64,000 nt of DNA from positions 945,115,195-945,179,194 of the forward strand of contig OY728120.1 of the NCBI GenBank assembly GCA_963277665.1. Direction: 5' to 3'. The position numbers were made by a program, and so were the translations under genes. The DNA is from Viscum album. Taxonomy: Eukaryota; Streptophyta; Magnoliopsida; Santalales; Viscaceae. Below, in pieces: positions 12,542 through 24,104 of the stretch. Positions within the stretch are counted from its first letter, which is position 1, and each line of letters begins with the position of its first letter. The notes under the pieces are model-generated. The model saw only the letters and a list, made by a program, of their open reading frames with translations. It was not told the DNA's origin and made no database searches.

Positions 12542-15177
12542 CATCTACAAAAGAAGTTATCGTATATCAATATTATTAAATCATGAAGGTATTCTTAATA
12601 TAAAATTTCCAGAATAATAAATAAATTATATATATCATATATGTATCTATATATATAAAATAAAAATATTTTCTATCATAATTACAACACATGAGAGGTA
12701 GTAAATTAATAACCAACAACTTCATTTTGTATGGCGGTAATTTTTTATACACAACAATGATACATTTGTTACCCATTAAATGGATATGTCTTTAATTTTT
12801 GGTAGAAACCTTAATATAAAAACATAGTAGTATATTTAGGTTACTATGGTTATTATATTAACATGAAATAAAAATAATTGAGGGTGTTCAAGGAAGAATT
12901 AAAACAATAATTTTCATTGAATAACATTACCTCTTCTTTGGATATCTCCATTTTATTTGCACAAAAGTTCTTATTTGGTTGTCTTTTATCCAAAATTAAA
13001 ACTTTTAAGATGAAGGTAAGTTATTTTTTAGGAGGCATTAGTAGTGTCCGTCCAATCCAAATGGATTTTATATGGAATAAATAAGAAGAATATGTTACCT
13101 TTTGTAAGAGAGGGCATGTGAACTCTTGGAATCTCCTAACATATTAAATTAATATATATTAATTTTTAATTATAAGCAGATCCAAAGTGAGTTATGTTGA
13201 AGATAATTTGTGTGTAGATTTAAATATTATAAATAATTAATTTTTATACATTTTTAGGTCATATTATTAACCTTATTTTATGGATTTACCCCTTAACTAA
13301 TCAGATTAATTCTTAGAATGACAACATGTAATTTACACTTCGTGGGTTATTATAATTACTATAAAATCTTAAAAGGCCACTAAAAGAGTCATTTATAAAA
13401 TTTTAATAATTATTTCAAAAATAAAATATAATTTTGTTTTTTAACGAATTTTATAACAATTAATAAATTTTTTTTTATTTCAAAATATCAATAGTGTCAA
13501 TTTTAACTCTATTTATTAGTTGAATTTTTAAAAATATCATAAAATTAATATATATTAGAAAAAACTCCATTAAATTATCTATAAAATTTCACATTAATAC
13601 ATAAAATTAGTTTATAAAATTAATTATATCAATTTTTATTTTTTTTAAATATTTTTTATGTCATTTATTTGATTATTCCATTAATGAAGAAATTACTACA
13701 TCTTTGTTGTGTCACACATAATTTAATTATTTATTTTTTAAAAATTATAAATAAATTAAAAAGATGTATTTAAAACTTTTACCTTTATAAATACTATTTA
13801 TAGTTGAAAATATCACTTTTAAAACCCCATATTTAATATACTATACTTGATAAAAACAGCGATATGACAAAATTTGTCTTCTCTTTGAATATAACATTAT
13901 AAATGAATTAAGGTAATCCAAGTTCCTCCAAGTTGTCTTAAAATAAACCCAATGATTTTATTGGTATGAAAATAATCATCCTAATAAATAATGAGAAGTT
14001 TTAGTGTAATATAATAATATTTATATTATAATTTTTACCTTTAATTACCTGAGTTACACTTAATAGTGGTTTATAGGAAATTACTAATGTTATTATTCAT
14101 AATATCCAAAAAATTAGGTAGATTCTATTAGACTCTAAATATAAGACTTATTATAACCCTGTATTTACAATTTTTAAAATTTAATACACATTTGTAGATA
14201 AAATTAATTAAAAATTAATCATGTTGTTAGATTGAGAAAAGGGGTTCTAAAAGACAAAACTTTCAAATTTTATATAGTTTTTTATATCGAATTTAAATTT
14301 GAAATGTATTCCGATGAACCAAATTGGATAAATAGATAAAAACGTGATCTTATTATATAGTATGAAAATACTAAAATATAATTTAACACTACAAACAAAT
14401 TTGATAAAAAATATTTTCCATTAAAATACATTATTTTTTACTATTCATCAAAAATGTATCTTATCAAAAAAATATCAAAAACTCGTCCAAATTAAAAATT
14501 TATACCAAAATTTCATAGAATAACTTTATTTTTTCAAATTTAATTAATGAATGTTTCACAGATTAGATTGAAAATCGGTTCTCCATTAAAAAGTGGTAAA
14601 ACTAACATCTTGAAAATATAGGTTTTTATGTATTAAATTGGGGTGGTTCTTATATTATTCTTATTCAATCTGTTGGATGAATATAAAAAATACTTGATTT
14701 ATTTAATAGCACCTGTATATCATTAATATCATTCAATAATAATAATTTATTTAATTTATTAAGGCAAAATAACGTTGGGACTATAAAAATAAAAAATAAT
14801 CCCTTTGTAATCAATTTGTATATATTTTCATTTCTAATTAATTATTAACCAGTGAATTTATATTATGAACTTATAATTTAATAATTTAGTTAATACTATT
14901 CATAAATTCTAATTTAATAGCTAGATTATGTCTTACTATATTATATAATAATTTACTATTTTCTATAAAACTCGGTATTGCGTGAAATGCAACCTATCAA
15001 AAGAACAAGGTGTTTTATAACACAAAGCAAGCATATTGTTGTGTATACCACAAGAAAAACATATTTTTTTTCATATAAAATCATCTATATTTGGTATTTT
15101 TTTTTAAAAAATACAAAATATAGAAGTGATTAGATTAATTTTAAGACAAATATTTCAAAAAATGTCAGGGTTTTACA

Positions 15178-15190
15178 TTGTACCCCCCTT
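15178..15190 (-). other. Polypurine tract of the nested minus-strand gypsy
   Basis: Read on the minus strand this is aaggggggtacaa, directly before the LTR start TGTAAAACCC. It marks the LTR at 7846-15177 as the 3' LTR. The next 170 bases (15191-15360) are A+T-rich with no gene that I can see. Confidence 0.7.
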
Positions 15191-15359
15191 AAATTTAAAT
15201 TTTACATTAAAATTCATCACGGTTATTAAATGATTAATACTTGAAATTTACATTAATATAAACCCACATCATAAAAATGAATACTAAAAAATATTTTTAA
15301 AAAGGAAAGGTTGAAACATAAATGTTACCTAATGTAAACCATTACTAGGATTTTATATA

Positions 15360-16910
15360 GAATAACATAGGTGATGATTTGGGCGTGGTGGAAAAGCATA
15401 AATAATCATAGAGAATGATAAAGATCGTTGATCCTATGAAAGTTAGTGATCTAGAAAAATTTAGTAATCATCAAACCATAATCTAAAGAATAATGGAATG
15501 GTTCATTGGTAACATTAAAAATGATGATAATAGAAAAACATTTTATATCATGATCCCTCGTCCTAATGTTGAATATTTTTCATGAGAATATATATGTTCT
15601 TGATTTCATGAAAACCGCACCCTTTTTTGTGTCTTCATCAATTCCCACATCATCTCTTATTCCAAGGATTAAAGCTGATTATTTCATTCTTGAAGTATTA
15701 TCTTATCATGAGATCCTTAAAAAAATTATAGGTTATTCCATTTGTCTTTATCATAATAAAATAGTTAGCACAAGTTATCAAATATGCATAAATCTTCAAA
15801 AGGAGAGATAATACTTTAATATCTAAAACGTCATCCAATGTTTAACATACACTGTTCCATAAATGGTTAACCTTATAACCCTAATAAAATATTAAAATCC
15901 AAATCATTATAAGTAATTAAAATTAATTTCTAAAAAACAAATTAGCATTGGTCACCCATATATCATAAATTAGCTATTGTTTGTCCCATACCTAGAATGT
16001 AGATACCTTAAACATATATTCTCCTAAAACATGGTAATATCTCGAATTAACATAAATTATTTTCTAAAATATGTATTCATCCTTATTAAAATCATTGCTG
16101 GATATATTAATTATAACTAATAAGTTGTAAACTTCATCCATGAAAACATAGATCACATTTTCAACAAATCCCTTATCAGTTCGGATGTAATAAATTCTAT
16201 CCAATTTACATTGTTCATATCATCGTCTATTTTTCTATATAATATATTATTTCCTAATATTCAAAAACATGTTAAAGTTTAACTTCTATTGGTTACTCTA
16301 TGCTATCTCGAATTGTTACTTTCACTACTACATCAAAATCCTTGACTCCTAAAAGATTAACTAGATTAAGGGAAGATAAAGTTGTTGTTATATATAAATC
16401 AAGTGATAGTGAACAAATTGAGAATGAATTATCCAATATTTCTTGAATATGAAAAATATTGAGGGAATGAAATATTTTCAGTACAGATATAAGAAGGACG
16501 ATATAAATGCCAAGAAAAATTTTGAAGTAAACTATTATGAATGAAAAAGGGATGAATATATTAGACCACATTGTCATATTATTATGTGAAAAGATAGAGT
16601 GGGAAAGCATTTTGAAAAGAACAGAAAGAATTACTACAAATCTATGGCTAAGAAAATATTGAAAGTAAATGACACCTAGAGTTCCAGTGGCGGTGACACA
16701 TCAGATGCGTCTTCAGAATATAAATCTTCTAGTCCGAAGAATATTGGCCTTATAACTAGATTACCTGTTGAATATCATTTTCTTATGGTTAAAGACAATA
16801 AAGGATGTACCAACCAAGATATATGGTATGTGGATTGTGGATATTCCCCGAACATGACTGGTATAATTTTTTCCCCTCCATTCCTTTTTTAAAATCTCAA
16901 AGGGGGAGAA
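15360..16910 (+). pseudogene. SIRE-like Ty1/copia relic: gag and protease remnant
   Basis: Conceptual translation, with several frame changes, gives a polar acidic gag-like tract near 16370-16430 (KSSDSEQIENEL). It is followed by a basic and serine-rich stretch near 16610-16740 and then IWYVDCGYSPNMTG at about 16821-16862. The last motif matches the protease active-site block of copia elements (usually WYLDSGCSRHMTG), with the catalytic D kept and the neighbouring S replaced by C. Straight after it comes caaagggggagaa (16908-16920), a motif usually found near the 3' end of SIRE/Maximus copia interiors. Integrase, reverse transcriptase and RNase H are absent, so a deletion probably joined protease to the 3' region. 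Stops are frequent and no product is expected. Confidence 0.55.
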
Positions 16911-17469
16911 AAGTATGATCAAAATATCATTAAGTAAAAGGAAGTGAATTCCTTAAGAAAGAGGGAAATTAAGTAAGGTGGAGTCTACCTAAAGAATAAT
17001 TTTCTTATGCAGGAAAACATAACTCCATAGAGAATGACCAGAAAACAACCCTTAGGGATTCTAAAACTTAATGGGTAGTTACTCATATTCATCATAGATC
17101 ATAAGTAAAGGGATATAGGTTCTTATTTTTATGTACTAAATGAAAAATCCTTATTCCTTATATTCTTTTTCTAAAGGTTTTTTGTACCTTCCAAAATCGT
17201 GATATCGTTGAGTCAATAATCCTTTCTTATGACTCTTCCATTCCTCTATGTTTTGAAAATCACAGACATTTTCTTAAAGAAAATTATCTTTTTAAAATAA
17301 TTATATTCTTAAGGAAATTTTAATTATATAAGAAATGTTTTATCCATACATTGGTTTTCAAGGTAATTTTTTATGTCTTCTCAAAACCAAGTCTAACCAT
17401 TTTTCTCTTATGATAAAAATTCATATCTTTATAAAAACCCCTTGGAATCATACAGTTCCTTATCAATCG

Positions 17470-17880
17470 AGTCTTACAGATTTCAGACTATGAATTCTCT
17501 GATATTTAGACTTTCAATCTGTTGATATTGAAACTTATAATTCTCTGAATTTTAGACTCTGAATTCTGTGAAATTCAGACTCCTAATTATTTAATTTCGG
17601 AATCTGAATATCTAATATTCATATCCCGAATTTTCATAAATTTTGACTCCAAATTCTCTGAATTATAGACTCTAAATTCTATAAAATTTGACTCTGAATT
17701 ATCAGAAATTAAGACATGGAATTTCTCATAAATCATACTTCAAATCCCTTAAAATATTAACCCTGAACTCCGTAGAATTTCAAATCCAAACTACTCAGAA
17801 TATAGACCGCAAATTCCATAGAATTTGGACACCAAAATATTTGTAAAATGGAATCAGAATATAAATTTCTCTAGACTCTG
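17470..17880 (+). repeat. Minisatellite, about 17 diverged units of 22-25 bp
   Basis: Units resemble gactctgaattctctgaatt and follow one another with a spacing of 22 to 25 bases from about 17470 to 17880. The clearest run is 17530-17700, where gactctgaatt, gactcctaatt, gactccaaatt and gactctaaatt start successive units. The units differ by roughly 20-35%, so the array is old. It lies in non-coding sequence downstream of the copia relic. Confidence 0.8.
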
Positions 17881-18167
17881 TTTTTTACTTCCTTTAGAAT
17901 CCAATTAAAATTTTTCCTTATAGTTATTTAATTTCTTTAAAGTATTATTCCAATTTTATCGGATCCTATTTTATTTTGGTTTCTTAAACATAATAATGTA
18001 TTTCTTACATGATACTATTTCCTTACACATTTTTTTTGTTAAAATGAAATGATTTCGTACAATCTATTTCTAACTATCCATTTGTTGAGTGACACGTATA
18101 CAGGTCCTTCCAAGAATCAAGGAAAATATTACCATTAGAGAAGGGAGCCTACCGTCGAAATCCTTTC

Positions 18168-18178
18168 CTATAAATAGG
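18168..18178 (+). promoter_or_regulatory. TATA box, probably in a relic LTR
   Basis: cctataaatag is a near-consensus plant TATA box. It sits between the 23-bp and 48-bp repeat arrays. No gene follows, so it is probably the U3 promoter of a relic LTR (SIRE-like copia or Tat). I could not find matching LTR ends. Confidence 0.4.
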
Positions 18179-18352
18179 ATCTGATATGAAATATCTCATC
18201 ATTAATCTAGATATTACCTGATGTGATTATATGAATTTATTTCTAGAGAGATATAATCTCATGATTTGTGCATTCCATGAACATCTTGTTCAGTTGTGAA
18301 CAACTTTTTCATCTTACTTAGTGTGATGCAGATTTTTTCAGAATACAATCGA

Positions 18353-18593
18353 GGGACTCTGGGGATATAAAGAGAGAGGTTCTGACTACCTTAATGTTTG
18401 ATGGATTCTAGGTATAGAAAGACATAGGTTCTGAATACCTTAAAGATCAAGGACTTCTAGGGATTGGAAAATAGAGGTGTATACTACCTTAAAGGTTCAG
18501 GGCTTACGGGGATAGCAAGACAAACTCTGATATTCTTATCTAGGGCTTACCTTGGTGTGGGTAAGATAGACTTTATTGAATGTATAAATCAAG
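18353..18593 (+). repeat. Tandem repeat, five units of about 48 bp
   Basis: Units start at about 18353, 18403, 18451, 18500 and 18543 (lengths 50, 48, 49, 43, about 50). Each begins ggac/ggat/gggc plus tct or tta, and most contain a purine-rich middle followed by taccttaa. Divergence rises toward the last two units. The next 385 bases (18594-18978) hold nothing that I recognise. Confidence 0.75.
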
Positions 18594-18979
18594 TGACCTT
18601 TATCCAATGTTGTTGGATACCCTTCTCTTGGGGTTAAATGATTTCTTACTTGAATATTTGTTGTGGTTACATGATTTATTTCCACTGTATTTTGTTAAAG
18701 AATGAATGTATAACTTCCTTATAGTTTTTTGTACTGATACATACTCTGATATAAATAAAATTCTATACTCTTTAAGAAATAATCTTTCCCTATGTAAAAC
18801 ATACTAATGTTTATTTAATAGTTACTTGATTAAGTTTAGGATTATCATAATTGTACTCGGGCCCTTACAATTATCACTTTAATTAAAAACTAAAGAGGGT
18901 TTGTGAATTTATCTTGTTTAACTTTGTTAAACATATATTTCTTTATGGCTAAAATAAATAGTATTTAAACATATAATTA

Positions 18980-18991
18980 CCCCCCCCCCCC
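18980..18991. repeat. C12 homopolymer
   Basis: Twelve consecutive C on the + strand. Read on the minus strand it is a G12 run preceded by tcaagaag, which resembles a polypurine tract, but no LTR start is obvious beside it. Confidence 0.5.
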
Positions 18992-19079
18992 TTCTTGAAT
19001 TTGAGCATCTACATATTGCTTATTTGAGAGACTCGATATTTAGATATTTAAAAGAGTTAGATAGAATTAATATTTTCAG

Positions 19080-21160
19080 TTAAGAAGATAAGGAGATACC
19101 TACAACATCATAAGATCAACTTGGTCTCCCACAATAACCTGCTCAATTGTACCCTCCGTCATCCTACGTTTATAGGATTTCTGGCATGGTGGGTAGTTAT
19201 TCTGCAATAGTTTGATATATTTTTTGTGCCCCAGAAATCAGTGAAAGCCTATACCTTGGAAGACTTCCTTGTTGAACACTCATTAGAAGAAGAAACATCA
19301 TTGAACAGTAAGCTACAGCATGAATAAATATTCTATATTCTTGATGGCCCCCAAACATGGGAGAAATTTTCTTATGGTCCATCCAGAAATCCAATAGGCA
19401 AGAGAATGAGAGACCCTATTCGTAAAAACAATTTGGATAGGATTTGTACTTATCTCCTTAGAAAAGTTAGAGTTTCCATATTCCTCCATGTTATTAGATG
19501 GTGGTACCCATAATGAGTTAGAATATTAGGTTGTCATTGTAGGACTGGAATTAGGACTCCAAGTACTAGTGGATCACCTAAAAGTGAAGTGTGATTTAAA
19601 AATGGTTTTCAAAAAAATAAATGGATATTGAGACATCTTAAAAGAAGGAATAGTCCCCCTATGTGATTATGTCTGAGGGTTATTGGAAGAATTTCCCTTG
19701 AAACCGACATTGACTAATATCCCGCAGTCAAAAAATTCCCAAGATAATGCATTAGAAAATGCAGCTACATCCCTGTAAAATCCAAAGTGGGATGAAACAA
19801 TCATTATAATTGATCACCATTATGTGGTTTTACCTTTTGAGAAAACTTGGATAAAGAAAATCAATGAAATCAGTCTCATTAAAAAATCATTTTTTCGTAC
19901 CATGGGATGGAATACACCCATCAGGGAATATCTCAAAGACGAAGTACTTCCACTTGATAGAGTTGGAAAAGAGAAATTCTATAGATGAGAAGTCAATTTC
20001 ACACATTATAATTGCCTAAATCACCATAGGATCCTCTATATATGAGGTTTCAATAGAATTCTCTATAGATATATTGATGGGGAAGAAACAGTCACTATCA
20101 TGATAGAAGTACATGTAGGAGCATCTGGGGCCCCCAAGTCAGGGTATAGGCTTTCTGATCAAATCCAAAGGATTGAATACTTTTGTCCTTCAATGACAAA
20201 TGAATTCTTATATTTCACTAAGATTTTCATCCCTACCATTTCCATTCCAACATATTTCATGATCTAAATACTCCTTGCCAATTTCTAAATGGGGAATGGA
20301 GGTTGAAGGACCTTATCCTCTAACTACAGCTATGTAGTTGAAGTACATCCTTACTGCTACTTATTTATTCTCTAAATGGGATGAGAAAATACATCTTAAA
20401 GAAGATGGATCCAAAAGCATTATTAGATTTGAAAAACCTAATATTGTTACCAGATTCGGGGTCACTCCTACCACATTGAAAGACAATGGCACTGATTTCT
20501 ATTATGCTAAGGTAGAGAAGTTATATCATGAATACAATATCATACCCAATCCTTAGTCTTTCTATCATTCATCAAATAATGGATAAATATAAATAGGATT
20601 TTAACAAGTCTCATTCAAACATACTACAGAAAATGGTTGATATAGAAAAACATCATAGCATGATAAACTCTTGAATGCCTTGTGGGCTTACCGGACTACT
20701 ACTCGTATTTCCACATGGTCAACCCAATACTCATTGATATATTTAATATAAGTATTCCTACCCATTAAAGATAAATTTCCTTCACTCCAGGTTATCATTT
20801 TTGGTCAGCAATCTATAGATAAGAAGTCTCAAAAGTGACTAGATGAGCTATAACAGCTGAATGAAAAGAGATTTCATACCTTTCATCACTTAGAAGTCTA
20901 TAAAAACCGAATAGAATGAGATTTCAACAATAATGTTTACCTCCACTCATTCCTCCAAGGATAATTGGTATTGGTCTATATGACTCCAATCGTACTAGGA
21001 AAGAAGCCTCCAAAACATGATCCAATGTGGAAAAGACCGTACTCTATACATAAGGTTTACTCAAATGGATCATATTACATAATCTAAATCGATGGAGAAC
21101 TCACTACAACTCCAACCAATGCATGTTTCTTAAAGAAATTCATTTTTTAATCAAAAAGAG
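19080..21160 (+). pseudogene. Tat/Ogre-like Ty3/gypsy pol relic: RNase H and integrase
   Basis: Translation in shifting frames gives, in order: an RNase H-like block near 19518-19620 (NELEY then VVIVGLELGLQVLVDHLKVKCD); its usual tail near 19750 (NALENAATSL, in the place of ADALA..A); an integrase zinc-binding-like block at about 20106-20210 (EVHVGASGAPKSGYRL then IEYFCPSM); and an integrase core at 20338-20556 (KYILTATYLFSKW then TLKDNGTDF). The second catalytic aspartate survives in LKDNG. The region of the final glutamate (after about 20560) is broken by stops. The order RNase H before integrase is that of Ty3/gypsy, and an extra RNase H-type domain just upstream of integrase is typical of Tat/Ogre elements. 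Gag, protease and reverse transcriptase are missing upstream. Confidence 0.7.
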
Positions 21161-21164
21161 TACA

Positions 21165-21345
21165 TCCTGGTTGAATGATGTTAAACTACATAACAACAAA
21201 TGTCTTAGTTGTGTGACGTTAAACCGCATAACACCATATATGTCCATGTTATATTATGTTAAACAATGTAGCATCTTCATCCTTTCCATGTGATGTTAAA
21301 CTGCACGAGATGAGGTCCTAGTCACATGACATGAAAGAGAAAAAC
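21165..21345 (+). repeat. Tandem repeat, about 40-bp units with a gatgttaaact core
   Basis: The core recurs as gatgttaaactaca, gacgttaaaccgca, tatgttaaacaatg and gatgttaaactgca at about 21178, 21218, 21256 and 21292, followed by a partial copy. The intervals are 36-40 bases. It begins right after the end of the Tat-like integrase region. The same core, on a 39-bp period, is found again at 25080-25370. Confidence 0.7.
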
Positions 21346-21529
21346 ACCATTTTTACTTAGAAAATGGCATTAAAAATTAATGTTAACCACTTATCCATGT
21401 GAAGTTAATAAATATCCCATGATACCACAAATTTGCATTCATCATGGTCCCTTAAAATATGAGTATATTGCATTTTTTGATCATTACTCACATCAATTCC
21501 CCTACATAGTGGAACATGAACCCCATTTC

Positions 21530-23800
21530 TCCTCATGTTTGAATTAGATCTTCATAGGGACCCCTTTTCAAGAACTATGTGTGGCTTGGCACTCATTATA
21601 ATGAGATATGTAGTAGGACAAAAATATCTTATCATGGCCCATCCATAACCATAAAATAAACTACATCACCTTTCATTGTATATGAGTTAATTATATACTA
21701 GGAACCCTTCAATAAAATATGGTTTGATCCTCAATCCATATTTTATTTTGGTCCCAAACATTATTAGGGAAAGTATTAAAGTCCCATTCCTCACATAAAC
21801 ATTCAATTGGTGTGGGGAACCATCCTCAAAAACTATGTGTGTCTTGATTCATTCCCCAATAAGAAACAAAGTTACACTTGGGTCACATAACCTAGTCCAG
21901 CAATAATATTTCCATATTTTAAGGATGATTCATCTTTGTCAATACCTCATGATGTTAAATAGTAGGGAACATTTCAACCACTCTGTGTGTCTTGATTCCT
22001 TCCCTTGCTGGATACATCGTGACACCAAGATCTCATATGTTAGGTCTTCTCGCAATGTTGAAAAAGTGTCTTCACCCCCTATTTGTATGAATAAATCCTA
22101 TATAGGGTGAACTATCCATAACTATGTGTGGATTGATTATTTACCCATTAAGATACATAGTGATATTCAAATATCCAATCCTGGGTCCGGCCATGATTAA
22201 TCATCAAGTCCCTTTAAATTCCTTTGTATGAATCAAATCTATAGAGTGAACATGTCATGACCTACTTGTGTCTTGATTATTACCCCTGGAAAGATATATA
22301 GTGACTCCTAGGCCTTATCCCCAGGCCAACAACAATTTTCTTTCAGGTCAAGTTACTCACTTCCTTGTTGCGTGATGATAATCTGAATGGAAAGAACAAC
22401 ATATGTATTCTTTCTTATCCCAATGAGATACATAGAGATGTCCAGATCTACAATCTCGGACCCACTTATGACTACAAAACCACCTTCATCACATAAAAAA
22501 TTATTTGGTGTGGGGAATAATCTCCAAGAATTATTTGTGTCTTGATTATCATTATAATGAGATATGTAGTTACACCTGGATCATTTATCTTGGGTCTAGC
22601 CACAAATAAAATAAAATCCATCATTCCTTGTGTATATGAATCAAACCTGTATAGGGACCATTTCATGATCTATGGGTGGCTTTATTCTCATCCTAATGAG
22701 ATACATAATGATGGTTGGATATACAATAATGTGCATAACCATGATTTTGGAAGAGAAAACCCCCTTCCGTTTTCCATGAATGAGTAAGATCAGTGTAGGG
22801 ATCTCTTCCAAGACTTTTGTGTTCATTCATAATACAATAAGATAAATGGTGATTCCTTCACTTCCTACTACAGTCCCAACCATCATCCTAGAATATAATA
22901 TAAAATATATCTTCCCCACATCAAAACCAAATTTATATGGGGACCAATGTAAAGAACTACATGTGGCTTGATTTTTCTCCAACAATATACTTAGAGATTC
23001 TCAGGACCTATACACTTTCTCATCCACCACTTAATCGTCGCACCCCAATCCTTCACTTTTGTTACCTTTTCATTTCATAATAAACATTTCATGCTCCTGG
23101 TTTCTCACATTGAGCACCACTCACCTTTGCTTATGAATTGGGTAATGTGATTCTCTGCATAAATAAGGTGTCCCAAATCCTATTGGGGTTATCAATGGTC
23201 ATGCTTGTAAGACCTTAAAAGATGCACTATATGACCTCTTCTCATGAAGATAAACTTCATGGACCTTCATTTAATAAATTTTTGTGACTTGATTCTCACC
23301 CTTGTGAGATACACAGTGACATCTAATTTTTTCAAACGTGGGCCCAAACACATCATAACATGAATAAGAATCTACTCTACTTTGTATGAGTCAGATCTAG
23401 ATGAGGATTTCCAATGTGTGTTCTAACATTACACATGACCTCTTTTCTGTTAGAACTATATTTATACTAATTATTTCTACAAAAAGATACATAGTGACTC
23501 TTGGACCCAATGCCCACGTTCAGCCACAATGTATGTTGAAAATTCATATCAAGACATCTGAGTTGTTACCATAAGATGTTATACTATATGGATAATGACC
23601 TTAATGCTTGACTTAAATATACACTAATCCAGAAGTAACCTTTTTTCATATTAGGAAATTATTCATCTCACCAAAAGAAATTAAATAGAATGGATAAAAT
23701 CGTCACCCTATGACATTAAAATGAACTGTATTCAGAGAACTATATATGGAGTGATTCTCATCCTATTTTAGATATTTATAGAAAACAAGTCCTCATATCC
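21530..23800 (+). repeat. Diverged tandem array, period about 134-145 bp
   Basis: Each unit carries, in order, a tatgaatcaaatctatatagg-like block, actatgtgtggcttgatt and agatacatagtga. The last block is found at about 22151, 22292, 22426, 22560, 22699, 22840 and 22985 (spacings 134-145). More degenerate copies lie at about 21605, 21868, 22012, 23307 and 23485. There is no coding potential. Many degenerate units downstream of a Tat-like integrase match what is known of Ogre/Tat elements, whose long 3' untranslated regions carry variable tandem repeats. Confidence 0.75.
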
Positions 23801-24104
23801 TAGTCCCAACCATGATATAAATGAAAAGTCCTCCTCTCCTACGTAAGAATAAAATCTTTACCGGATTGTTTATTTTTGGTCTTCTCAAAAGAGAACCCTT
23901 TAATGAAATAGGAGATGTACCCTTTTATACAGATGCGTAAGATCTATGTAAGGGACTCTAAATTTAGGGCCAATATTGGTCCAAACACTTCCTTTACACA
24001 TTGGACAATGCCCCTTTCAAACATCATACTCCTAATCTTGGAATAATTTTAGATCTTCAGGATATTTCTTTGGTTTCATGTGATAGTATGTCTGATACCA
24101 GAGA

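Larger units (their letters stand above)
7846..15177 (-). mobile_element. 3' LTR of the nested minus-strand gypsy (with insertion)
   Basis: Read on the minus strand it starts TGTAAAACCCTG at 15177 after a polypurine tract and ends ggttcactatt at 7846. It aligns with 51821-57573 through most of its length, for example 9200-9260 with 53170-53240 and 10200-10270 with 54170-54240. It is broken by a 2237-bp insertion at 10295-12531. I see no credible gene in the LTR itself. Confidence 0.75.

Noticed and set aside
16293..16610. 105-codon minus frame with hydrophobic character
   Set aside because: Antisense of the + strand copia gag relic, which gives recognisable motifs; hydrophobicity comes from A-rich template on the other strand.
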